This document shows, piece after piece, positions 15,906 through 23,252 of a DNA stretch of 23,560 bases. Each line of letters begins with the position of its first letter. The first letter of the stretch is position 1. The notes beneath the pieces are model-generated. The model searched no databases and was not told the origin of the DNA. It saw nothing but the letters and a program-made list of their open reading frames with translations. This DNA is from UBA1361 sp035647455 (GTDB lineage: Bacteria > Bacillota_I > Bacilli_A > RFN20 > CAG-826), in assembly GCA_035647455.1 (NCBI GenBank), contig DASRNI010000017.1:1-23560 (forward strand). Reading direction: 5' to 3'. A program made the translations under genes and the position numbers.

Positions 15906-16800
15906 AGTAACAAGCTTGGACGCAGGTAAGCGCATTGATGCGTTTTTAGCGGAGAAGCTAGCGATGAGCAGGAGTCAGCTCGCGCTTACTTTTAAAGATG
16001 AACAAGTTTTTGTTAACGGTGCGCCAGTTAAACCAAGCTACCGCGTTAAAGAAGGTGACGAAGTAACTTATGAACTTGTTGAACGCGACGAACTAAGCTT
16101 AAAACCGTACGATTATCCGCTTGATATTCTTTATGAAGACGAACATCTCCTTGTCGTTAATAAAGATGCTGGACTTGTCGTACATCCCGCTTTTGGTCAC
16201 CATAACAACACACTTGTTAACGCACTGATGGCGCGGAAAACTGCTTTAAGTGACGGAAGTAGCGCCTTTCGTCCCGGCATCGTCCATCGGCTTGATAAAG
16301 ATACTAGTGGCGCGATTATTGTTGCGAAAAGTAACCGTGTCCACGAAGCGCTCGGCAAGCAGTTTAAAAATCAGCAGGTTAAACGTAACTACGTTGCGAT
16401 TGTGAAAGGCAGCTTAACTGAAGAAGCCGGGATGATTAAGACGTACTTAACTAGAAGTAATCTAAATTACCAGAAAATGATGAATACGAGTGACAAAGGT
16501 AAACTCGCCATTACGCATTTTAAAGTACTTGAACGGTATAAAACGCATATGCTTTTAAGTTTAGAACTTGAAACAGGACGCACGCACCAAATTCGTGCGC
16601 ATCTCGAGTTTATTAATTGTAGCATTGAAGGCGATAAGCTTTATGGCACGAATAATCGTACCTTATATAAAAAAGGGCAACTTCTACATGCCCATAGTTT
16701 AACGTTTACGCATCCTGTAACGAACGAAGAATTAACCGTAACTGCACCGTTACCAAGTTACTTCAAAGAAGTTACACGTCAGTTGGAAAAATACGCTTAA
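15889..16800 (+). CDS. rluD: RluD-family 23S rRNA pseudouridine synthase
   Basis: This RluA/RluD-family pseudouridine synthase is the counterpart of B. subtilis YlyB. The 303 residues comprise an N-terminal S4 RNA-binding domain (about 12-70, including GKRIDAFLAEKL and MSRSQL) and the catalytic domain with RPGIVHRLDKDTSG, whose nucleophile is Asp136. GRTHQIRAHL lies near 231-240. The target is presumably helix 69 of 23S rRNA; the exact position cannot be told from sequence. The ATG lies inside the lspA end, with AAAGGAAG before it. Its 3' end overlaps the end of the convergent rnhC gene by 29 bases. All 17 serines use AGT or AGC. Confidence 0.93.
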   Translation: MATKIKVTSLDAGKRIDAFLAEKLAMSRSQLALTFKDEQVFVNGAPVKPSYRVKEGDEVTYELVERDELSLKPYDYPLDILYEDEHLLVVNKDAGLVVHPAFGHHNNTLVNALMARKTALSDGSSAFRPGIVHRLDKDTSGAIIVAKSNRVHEALGKQFKNQQVKRNYVAIVKGSLTEEAGMIKTYLTRSNLNYQKMMNTSDKGKLAITHFKVLERYKTHMLLSLELETGRTHQIRAHLEFINCSIEGDKLYGTNNRTLYKKGQLLHAHSLTFTHPVTNEELTVTAPLPSYFKEVTRQLEKYA

Positions 16801-17671
16801 AATTTTTAAAATTGCATTTAATAATTTTCTTTAAAGCACTCGGACCGTGGAAAGTGAGAAATTCACGGGCGAATTCATCAACCTTTTCACCTGCTCCAAG
16901 CGGTATTTCTGTCCGAAACTGTTTATTTAGTGCAGCTATTTCAGTTAAGAAGTAGTAACGCGCGATTACACTTGCTAAAGCAATACTTAAAGCGTTAGCT
17001 TCGCCATTAGCGACGTGAATAATATCAACTTGCGGTAATTCTTTGACGTAGCCAGCAAATGTGTCTTCCGCAACAAAGCGATCAAGCAGTAATAATGTTT
17101 CGTTTTCACGTTGCCCAAGTAAAGTTAGCACATTAACATGGAGCATTGCTTTAATTTTATTCATGTTATAGCCTTTGTGGATGAGTTCATTAAGTTTTTC
17201 ATTTCGGACAATGTTTTTAACATGTTTAAATTCATTAATTAAAAAAGGCCCGATACTTAAAATATAACTATCACTCAGTTTTTTCGAGTCAGTTATCCGG
17301 TAACTTTTAACTTTTGCTAAGTCTTCTTTACGAACTAGTGCGCTTACAACGACAACAGGACCAAAAAAGTCACCAAACCCGGTTTCGTCACTACCAATTT
17401 GTGGATACTGGTGAATTGGCTCAGCAACTGTAGCTTGTGGTTCGGCCTTTTTCTTCACTTCATAGTACATTTTTAAGTATGGCGGAAGTGTTCCCGTCAC
17501 AACGGCATTTAAATAGTCGTGCTTTGTATTATCGTAAATTTTTAACGTAAATTCCGCCGTTTCATAGTAACGCAAGACAAACTGTTCGTCTGTTGGTTTT
17601 GCATCAAGACTAAGCGCGCTGATAAAGCCGGGTAATAAATTCCGTTTAATCTGAATTGTGTATTTTTCCAT
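16772..17671 (-). CDS. rnhC: Ribonuclease HIII
   Basis: RNase HIII degrades the RNA strand of RNA-DNA hybrids. The 299 residues hold the N-terminal DUF3378/TBP-like hybrid-binding domain (about 1-80), a linker, and the RNase H fold. The motif IGSDETGFGDFFGP gives Asp95 and Glu96; Asp197 (LLLLDRF) and Glu224 (ANGEANALS) complete the family's acidic active site. The ATG at 17671 follows TGATAAAAT so closely that the predicted transcript starts on the ATG itself, and no ribosome site is present. In Bacillota rnhC is often near mutS2; here an unrelated orphan gene separates them. The 3' end overlaps rluD. Confidence 0.95.
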   Translation of the reverse strand: MEKYTIQIKRNLLPGFISALSLDAKPTDEQFVLRYYETAEFTLKIYDNTKHDYLNAVVTGTLPPYLKMYYEVKKKAEPQATVAEPIHQYPQIGSDETGFGDFFGPVVVVSALVRKEDLAKVKSYRITDSKKLSDSYILSIGPFLINEFKHVKNIVRNEKLNELIHKGYNMNKIKAMLHVNVLTLLGQRENETLLLLDRFVAEDTFAGYVKELPQVDIIHVANGEANALSIALASVIARYYFLTEIAALNKQFRTEIPLGAGEKVDEFAREFLTFHGPSALKKIIKCNFKNFKRIFPTDV

Positions 17672-17677
17672 ACAATT

Positions 17678-17686
17678 ATTTTATCA
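17678..17686 (-). promoter_or_regulatory. Extended -10 promoter of rnhC, predicted leaderless
   Basis: On the minus strand TGATAAAAT runs from 17686 to 17678. Seven bases on is 17671, the A of the rnhC ATG. No convincing -35 is visible. Confidence 0.6.
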
Positions 17687-17718
17687 TAAAGGGCGAACTC
17701 TAAAGTGGTGAGTAACAA

Positions 17719-17755
17719 ATAATAACGGTTTATTCCGGCCTAAAGCCGTTATTAT
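17719..17755. repeat. Long imperfect inverted repeat in the rnhC / GNAT-protein divergent promoter
   Basis: ATAATAACGG (17719-17728) pairs with CCGTTATTAT (17746-17755), and TTTA (17729-17732) pairs with TAAA (17741-17744), leaving one bulged G and an eight-base loop that contains CCGG. No T run follows on the plus strand. It lies upstream of both promoters, so a protein-binding site is likelier than a terminator. Confidence 0.7.
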
Positions 17756-17756
17756 G

Positions 17757-17773
17757 ATTATATTTTATATAAT
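17757..17773. repeat. Perfect 7-bp inverted repeat at the -35 position
   Basis: ATTATAT (17757-17763) and ATATAAT (17767-17773) flank TTT. It covers the expected -35 of the downstream gene, two bases after the longer inverted repeat, and could be an operator. Confidence 0.5.
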
Positions 17774-17793
17774 TACCGCTCTCATGTTATAAT
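17764..17793 (+). promoter_or_regulatory. Promoter of the membrane/GNAT gene
   Basis: TGTTATAAT (17785-17793) is an exact extended -10 (TGn plus TATAAT). TTTATA at 17764-17769, 18 bases upstream, is a weak -35. The start would be near 17800, so the AGAGGTG ribosome site at 17801-17807 lies at the very 5' end of the mRNA. Confidence 0.7.
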
Positions 17794-17813
17794 TTTCTCA
17801 AGAGGTGAAGACG

Positions 17814-18860
17814 ATGTTTAATGCAATACTAAGTACGATAGTTGAAGACTTTATGGTCAACATAATTGCCGGGCTTGTTGGGGCGGCAATTATAGGCGCT
17901 GTTACTTTTTTAATTCGACTAATCCAGAACAAACGATTTGAAGATAAATTCCCGATATCCGGCAAATATATTTCGAAATACGAAGATTTAGAAGACGGGG
18001 CAATTGTTGTTCGCAGTGCTCCAGCGACTTTTAAGCAAAAAGGGAAAAAGGTTACTGGGGAAACGACGTTTGACGGGCAAAGAACGTGGATTATGGAAGG
18101 GCAAGTTACTGATGAAGGTAATTTCTACGGCATTTATCATGCTGAAGATGCGCATGATCAAGGCGTTGGTAATTTCTTTTTAAAAATCGATAACAAAAAA
18201 TGCATGTCTGGAATCTGGTCGGGATACGACTCGGAAAACGACAAAGTTTCCGCGGGTAATTATACTTTTCGTCCGGTCAACGAAAACATTCAAATTGTTG
18301 ACTTAGAACGGAAACATATTCCCGCAATTATTCGCATCGGTGACGAAGAAATTGGCAAAGATTTTGTCGAAATGCCGATTTTAGAAGATTACTTAAATAA
18401 ACAAGATGTCTTTGTGGGTAAAGTTGCTGTAGACACGCTTAATAAAACCGTTGTCGGGTTCATTTTTTCGTATATTATTGATAAAGAGCAACTGATTGAA
18501 ATTTTTAACAACAAAGAAAACAAAATTCCGCGGCAACTTTTAGTGAGTGAAAGTTATGCGTACTTAAAATCAACTGCCGTTGACAAAAACTATAAAGGCC
18601 AATCAATCGGCACACAATTAGTTGAAGCAACAATTGAAGGTTTCCGGGCCTTAAACGTCTCGACCTTATTTTCAACCGCGTGGAAAAGTGCCAAAGGGAC
18701 GAATATGCAAGGAATATTCGAGTCGCTTCAATTTAATGAAGCTTACGAAATTGAAAATTATTGGCGCGAAGATAGTATTCTTAAAAAATACAACTGTCCC
18801 GTTTGTGGCGAACCACCGTGCGAATGCTCGGCCGTTATCTACGCTCGCTTCTTAATTTAA
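17814..18860 (+). CDS. Membrane-anchored beta-domain / GNAT acetyltransferase fusion with Cys tail
   Basis: I do not recognise this 348-residue protein as a whole. I chose ATG 17814 because AGAGGTG (17801-17807) lies six bases before it; a GTG at 17805 falls inside that ribosome site. Residues 15-34 form one transmembrane segment followed by basic residues, so the bulk is probably cytoplasmic. Residues 47-155 are beta-rich with repeated Gly/aromatic turns (ISGKYISKYED, GIYHAED, GIWSGYDSEND), like a small barrel or lipocalin-like sheet. Residues about 160-320 look like a GNAT N-acetyltransferase; the acetyl-CoA motif is LKSTAVDKNYKGQSIGTQL at 251-269. The tail holds Cys328, Cys331, Cys336 and Cys338, a possible zinc site. 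Its serine codons are 13 TCN to 6 AGY, against 0 to 17 in rluD, suggesting recent transfer. Acetyl acceptor unknown. Confidence 0.8.
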   Translation: MFNAILSTIVEDFMVNIIAGLVGAAIIGAVTFLIRLIQNKRFEDKFPISGKYISKYEDLEDGAIVVRSAPATFKQKGKKVTGETTFDGQRTWIMEGQVTDEGNFYGIYHAEDAHDQGVGNFFLKIDNKKCMSGIWSGYDSENDKVSAGNYTFRPVNENIQIVDLERKHIPAIIRIGDEEIGKDFVEMPILEDYLNKQDVFVGKVAVDTLNKTVVGFIFSYIIDKEQLIEIFNNKENKIPRQLLVSESYAYLKSTAVDKNYKGQSIGTQLVEATIEGFRALNVSTLFSTAWKSAKGTNMQGIFESLQFNEAYEIENYWREDSILKKYNCPVCGEPPCECSAVIYARFLI

Positions 18861-18865
18861 AATTT

Positions 18866-18884
18866 ACGCTACTTAGCGTCTTTA
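18866..18884 (+). terminator. Hairpin after the membrane/GNAT gene
   Basis: ACGCT (18866-18870) and AGCGT (18875-18879) form a perfect 5-bp stem with a four-base loop, followed by CTTTA. The T run is poor, so termination may be weak. Confidence 0.4.
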
Positions 18885-18907
18885 CAAACGCTCTTAACCC
18901 TTTTTAA

Positions 18908-18916
18908 TGTTAAAAT
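18908..18916 (+). promoter_or_regulatory. Extended -10 promoter of mutS2, predicted leaderless
   Basis: TGTTAAAAT matches TGnTAAAAT. Seven bases beyond the hexamer is 18923, the A of the mutS2 ATG. There is no ribosome site and no clear -35. Confidence 0.6.
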
Positions 18917-18922
18917 AACATT

Positions 18923-21229
18923 ATGCAAACAATTAACCTTTTAGAATTTAACGTTATCCGTGATGCACTAAGTCAGTATACAAAAACCGAACTTGGTGCC
19001 AATTTTGCGTTAAACTTATTAGCTTACGAAACAGAAAATGCCGCAGAAGCAGCGCTAGGCCTTTTAAAAGAAGCGGAAACACTTTATGTGAAACTAGGCC
19101 AACCGCCATTTAGTAATAGCGTTGATCTCCGCCTTGTTTTAAATGCAGCCAAAGAAGGTAACTTACTTTCACCGCGCGACTTAGGTTTAATTCGTCGTGA
19201 CATTTTAATTTTTACCGAAGTGCTTAGTTTCTTAAGTACTGAATTAAGTAACTTTCCATTTTTAAACAAAGAACTACAAGCTTTTAGCGACTTAAAACCA
19301 CTCTTAGCGACAATTAACAAAGCAATTTCACCAAATGACGATATTAAAGATAATGCAACCCCAGCACTTAAAAAGATTCGCCGCAACATCTTAAACAAAG
19401 AACAAGAAATTACGCGAACAATTAATCAATTACTCACAAAGTACGCCGCGTACGCGAATGAAAATCTTATTACGATGCGCGAAGGTCACTATGTTATTCC
19501 AATTTCAGCACGCTATAAAAATAAAGTGCAAGGTGTAATTTATGATATTTCAAACTCCGGACAAACACTTTTCATTGAGCCAAGTGAAGTAACGCTTTTA
19601 AATAGCGACTTAATTGGGGAACAAAACGAAGAACGCATTGAAATTAACCGGATTCTTCGTGAATTAACGGCGGCAGTTTTAAGTGAATATGACGCTTTAA
19701 TTAATAATAATATTTTGCTTGCCGAACTTGACTTTCTTTTTGCAAAAGCAAAGTATGGCCACGAAACGAATAGCTTTATCCCCACGTTTAGCACTAATAA
19801 CACACTAAGTCTTCCTGACGCCCGTCATCCGCTTATTCCAAGCGACCAAGTTGTGAGTAATACATATACACTTAGCGACGAAAACTTCATTGTAATTATT
19901 AGTGGCCCAAACGCGGGTGGTAAAACAGTTAGTTTAAAAACAATCGGTTTATTAAGTTACATGGCTAAAGCTGGGCTCATGCTTCCAACAAGTCGCGAAG
20001 CAGTCGTGCCTTTTTACGAAAAGATTTATATTGCTATTGGTGACACACAAAGTTTAAGTAGTAATCTCTCTACCTTTAGTGGCCATATTAAAAATCTTGA
20101 ATATATATTAAACCACGCGACAAAGAGTGACTTAGTGCTGCTTGATGAACTCGGAACCGGAACAAGCCCTGAAGAAGGAGAAGCACTTGCGATTGCGATT
20201 ACGAACTATTTACATCACGAAAAAATCCCGAGCGTCATTTCCAGTCACTACGCAAAACTTAAAGCATTCGCCTTTACGAAACCCGGCATGACAAACGCTT
20301 CAATGGCCTTTAGTGACGAAGAACTACGCCCGTTATATAAATATCATCATAATGTCCCCGGTCTTTCTTATGGGCTCTTTGTTGCCGAGAAGTTTGGGAT
20401 TAAAAAAGCGATCATTAAGGAAGCCCGCCGCAACTTAAACGAAGACGCCGCAGTTTTTGAACACACGATCCGTGAACTCGAAAAAGAACTCCATGAAGTT
20501 ACACGGCTTAAAGAAGAATTACTTAAGGATGAAAAAACACTCGCACAAAAGTTAACGCACCTTAAAATTCAAGAAGAAACACTCAAAAGACTTCAGCAAG
20601 AGTTGCATCTAGCGAAAAAAGATGCCGTCGCTGAGTACGTCACGGAAACAAAAGCAAAACTTGAACGTCTTTTAGAAGAAGCGTTTAAAACGGGCGGTAA
20701 AGCGCATGAAATTATTGAGCTTAAAAAAGCTGTTGACGAAGTTTTAGAAACGCCGGAAGAAGGAAAAATCAAACTTAAAGAATCATTTATGTTTGGTGAC
20801 TACGTTTTAGTGAAAACACTCGGTGTTAACGGTGTAATTACGAAACTTACGGGAAAAACAGCGACTCTTAAACTTGATAACGGCAAAATTATGCGGGTTA
20901 AGCTAACGCAAATTACGCAAGCAAAGAAAAAGGCAGCCCCAAAAGCAAAAGCAGCAACAATTAGTTACGAACAAGATTATATTGAAAGTGTTCCGCTTGA
21001 ACTAAATGTAATCGGGAAGCGTGTTGATGAAGCACTGCGACTCGTTGAAACTTATTTAGATAAATGTTTACTAAAAAACTACAGTGAAGTCCGGATTATT
21101 CATGGCTTTGGTACTGGTGCCTTGCGCAGCGCAATTCACGAATACTTACGTAGTAGTTCGTACGTTAAAAGCTTCCGTCTTGGCCGTGAACATGAAGGCC
21201 ACGGTGGGGCAACAGTTGTTTCGCTATGA
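18923..21229 (+). CDS. mutS2: MutS2 (MutSB) ATPase with C-terminal Smr domain
   Basis: MutS2 acts on branched DNA and, in some Bacillota, on collided ribosomes. The 768 residues comprise the MutS core and clamp helices, an ABC-type ATPase with Walker A GPNAGGKT at 328-335 and Walker B LLDELGTG (Asp408-Glu409), a long charged coiled coil (about 510-610), a small beta KOW-like region (about 625-675), and a C-terminal Smr domain from about 690. The Smr HGFG loop is intact at 727-730, but the LDxR/LDxH motif, whose Asp is linked to nuclease activity, reads LNVI (Asn695). The start lies seven bases after a -10 box, so the mRNA is probably leaderless. The stop overlaps the uvrC ATG in ATGA. Confidence 0.96.
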   Translation: MQTINLLEFNVIRDALSQYTKTELGANFALNLLAYETENAAEAALGLLKEAETLYVKLGQPPFSNSVDLRLVLNAAKEGNLLSPRDLGLIRRDILIFTEVLSFLSTELSNFPFLNKELQAFSDLKPLLATINKAISPNDDIKDNATPALKKIRRNILNKEQEITRTINQLLTKYAAYANENLITMREGHYVIPISARYKNKVQGVIYDISNSGQTLFIEPSEVTLLNSDLIGEQNEERIEINRILRELTAAVLSEYDALINNNILLAELDFLFAKAKYGHETNSFIPTFSTNNTLSLPDARHPLIPSDQVVSNTYTLSDENFIVIISGPNAGGKTVSLKTIGLLSYMAKAGLMLPTSREAVVPFYEKIYIAIGDTQSLSSNLSTFSGHIKNLEYILNHATKSDLVLLDELGTGTSPEEGEALAIAITNYLHHEKIPSVISSHYAKLKAFAFTKPGMTNASMAFSDEELRPLYKYHHNVPGLSYGLFVAEKFGIKKAIIKEARRNLNEDAAVFEHTIRELEKELHEVTRLKEELLKDEKTLAQKLTHLKIQEETLKRLQQELHLAKKDAVAEYVTETKAKLERLLEEAFKTGGKAHEIIELKKAVDEVLETPEEGKIKLKESFMFGDYVLVKTLGVNGVITKLTGKTATLKLDNGKIMRVKLTQITQAKKKAAPKAKAATISYEQDYIESVPLELNVIGKRVDEALRLVETYLDKCLLKNYSEVRIIHGFGTGALRSAIHEYLRSSSYVKSFRLGREHEGHGGATVVSL

Positions 21230-22989
21230 AAAATAAAGATCTAAAATTTTTAGTTAGTAATTTACCAGCAAGTCCTGGTGTTTATTTAATGCAGGATAAG
21301 TACGGCAAAATTATTTATATTGGGAAAGCGAAAAACTTAAAAGCGCGTGTGAGTCAGTACTTTACACGACCGCAAATAGGTAAAGTGCAGGCGATGGTGC
21401 GCAATACAGTGACATTTGACTTAATGCTCACGGAAACAGAAAAAGACGCGTTAATACTTGAACTTAAACTTATTCAAACGCATTACCCGCGTTATAACGT
21501 TTTACTGCGTGACGATTCGCATTACCCGTATATTGCGCTTAGTAAGATGGGTGACCCGACCGTGCAAATTACGCGTGACGCGAGTAAACGGGAACTTTAT
21601 CATTACTTTGGCCCTTTCCCGCAAAGCAAAAGTGCGTATGACATTGTGACACTCGTTGACCGGCTTTTTAAAACGAAGAAATGTAAAAGTAAGCAAAAAG
21701 AACCTTGTTTTTATTACCATTTAGATTTATGTCTTGGTTACTGCTTTAAAATAGTGCCAGAAGACGAAAAAGAAGCCGTACGAGCAAATGTACTCGCCTT
21801 TTTAAACGGGAAAGACCAGACAACTTTAAAGCATTACGAAACGCTTGTAAAAAAGCATAGTGACGAACTAAACTATGAAAAAGCGCAAGAATACCAAAAT
21901 ATTGTGAAAAGTATTCAGCATATTTTAAGCGACCAAAAGATTGAACTTAAACGCAAGCAAGATCTTGATGTAATTAGTTTTGCCCAAAGTGACGACTTAC
22001 TGAGTATTTTAATCGTTAACTATCGCCGCGGCATTCGCCAAGCCCAAGTTTTTGAAACGGTCACACTCTTTGGGGAAGTAACGGAGCTCTTAACAACGTT
22101 ACTTTTACAATATTACGAAAAGAAAATGATTCCACCACAAATTATTATTGGCTCAAGCGAAGTCGCGCATGCGCTTAGTCTTGTCCTTGAAACTAAACTG
22201 CATGTCCCGAAAGCGGGGATTTACTTAGAACTACTGAATAACGCTTACGTTAACGCGACTGAACTTTTAAGTAAAGAACTGTTATATCGCCAAATTGATT
22301 TAGATGCGGAAAAACTTTTAACGAAGTTTAGCGAATTACTCAGTATTAATTACCCGGCCCAAATCGATTTTGTCGATATTGCGCATCTTGCTGGGAGTGA
22401 TGCTGTCGGTGTCGTGACGACGTTTAAAAATGGACGGCCGTTTAAAAAGCTTTACCGCAAGTACAATATTAAGACGAGCAAAGATAGTGATGACTATCAA
22501 AGTTTAAGTGAAGTACTGATGCGTCACTATAATCGAAAACTTGCTGAAAAAAACAATATCCCCGATTTGCTGTTCGTTGATGGCGGGCTTGGCCACTTAA
22601 ATAAGGCGCTCGAAGTTAAGGAAGCATTAAGCTTAGCGTTCCCTGTTTTCGCGCTTGTTAAAAACGAAAGACACCAAACACGCGCTTTACTTAATGAAAG
22701 CGGTGAAGAAGTCGTCTTACCGCGTGAACTACTGCACTTTCTCGCAAGCATGCAAGAAGAAGTTCACCGCTACGCTATTACAACGCATCAACATAAACGG
22801 AAAAAAGGGATGTACAAAACACTCCTTGATGACGTTAAGGGGCTTGGACCAAAGCGGCAAAGAATCTTACTGCAAACTTATAAAACGCTCAACGCAATGC
22901 AAACCGCAACAGTCGAAGAACTCGCGCAACTTATTCCCCTTGAAGTCGCGAAAGCACTTTACGAAGCTTTAAGTAGCGTTGAACTATAA
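21226..22989 (+). CDS. uvrC: Excinuclease ABC subunit C
   Basis: UvrC is the dual-incision endonuclease of nucleotide excision repair and works with UvrAB. The 587-residue length is normal. The N-terminal GIY-YIG domain is clear (PGVYLMQDKYGKIIYIGKAK, about 17-36, with the KNLKARVSQYF continuation). A Cys-containing region around 145-170 (KKCKSKQKEPCFYYHLDLCLGYC) is like the UvrC cysteine cluster. The UvrB-binding UVR helices are near 200-235 (LNYEKAQEYQNIVKSI). The RNase H-like domain begins near 383 (FVDIAHLAGSDAVG), and the C-terminal HhH segment is near 540-580 (VKGLGPKRQRILL). It starts within the mutS2 stop (ATGA) with no strong ribosome site, so it is coupled to mutS2. Confidence 0.97.
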   Translation: MKNKDLKFLVSNLPASPGVYLMQDKYGKIIYIGKAKNLKARVSQYFTRPQIGKVQAMVRNTVTFDLMLTETEKDALILELKLIQTHYPRYNVLLRDDSHYPYIALSKMGDPTVQITRDASKRELYHYFGPFPQSKSAYDIVTLVDRLFKTKKCKSKQKEPCFYYHLDLCLGYCFKIVPEDEKEAVRANVLAFLNGKDQTTLKHYETLVKKHSDELNYEKAQEYQNIVKSIQHILSDQKIELKRKQDLDVISFAQSDDLLSILIVNYRRGIRQAQVFETVTLFGEVTELLTTLLLQYYEKKMIPPQIIIGSSEVAHALSLVLETKLHVPKAGIYLELLNNAYVNATELLSKELLYRQIDLDAEKLLTKFSELLSINYPAQIDFVDIAHLAGSDAVGVVTTFKNGRPFKKLYRKYNIKTSKDSDDYQSLSEVLMRHYNRKLAEKNNIPDLLFVDGGLGHLNKALEVKEALSLAFPVFALVKNERHQTRALLNESGEEVVLPRELLHFLASMQEEVHRYAITTHQHKRKKGMYKTLLDDVKGLGPKRQRILLQTYKTLNAMQTATVEELAQLIPLEVAKALYEALSSVEL

Positions 22990-23068
22990 AAAAGCGATAA
23001 TTTATAACGACCATATTTGACATTTAACACTTTAACTTTTAGATTTTTTATAGTAATATAAAACAAGT

Positions 23069-23145
23069 GTCTCGGTAGCTCAGTTGGATAGAGCAACAGC
23101 CTTCTAAGCTGTGGGTCGGGCGTTCGAATCGCTCCCGGGACGCCA
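23069..23145 (+). tRNA. tRNA-Arg (anticodon UCU)
   Basis: A full cloverleaf folds here. Acceptor GTCTCGG (23069-23075) pairs with CCGGGAC (23135-23141); the D arm begins TAGCTCAGTTGGATAGAGC. Anticodon stem ACAGC/GCTGT closes loop CTTCTAA with anticodon TCT at 23103-23105. The T arm contains GTTCGAATC. Discriminator G is followed by an encoded CCA (23143-23145). It reads AGA/AGG. A TTGACA at 23017-23022 lies upstream but without a well-placed -10. A terminator follows. Confidence 0.97.
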
Positions 23146-23157
23146 CACAAACGAACT

Positions 23158-23182
23158 AAACTACCTTTATTGGTAGTTTTTC
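23158..23182 (+). terminator. Intrinsic terminator after tRNA-Arg
   Basis: AAACTACC (23158-23165) pairs with GGTAGTTT (23172-23179) around TTTATT, with the T run continuing to 23181. Confidence 0.85.
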
Positions 23183-23252
23183 TTTAAGTAAAGCAGGTAA
23201 ATTATAGTAAGCTAAAGTTAACGAATTAAGAACGTCAACGGAAGGAGTAATT

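Noticed and set aside
17805..17813. GTG start for the GNAT-fusion protein
   Set aside because: The GTG is part of the AGAGGTG ribosome site for the ATG at 17814.
17814..18860. Naming the GNAT fusion a CBASS or Cap15 effector
   Set aside because: There is no cyclase, Cap2/Cap3 or other CBASS partner nearby, and the beta-domain similarity is only an impression.
23017..23022. TTGACA as the tRNA-Arg -35
   Set aside because: No acceptable -10 lies 16-18 bases downstream; TATAGT at 23049 is 26 bases away. Left out of the feature list.
22959..23150. 63-codon minus-strand open frame over tRNA-Arg
   Set aside because: It is the antisense of the tRNA gene, a well-known source of false proteins, and has no ribosome site.
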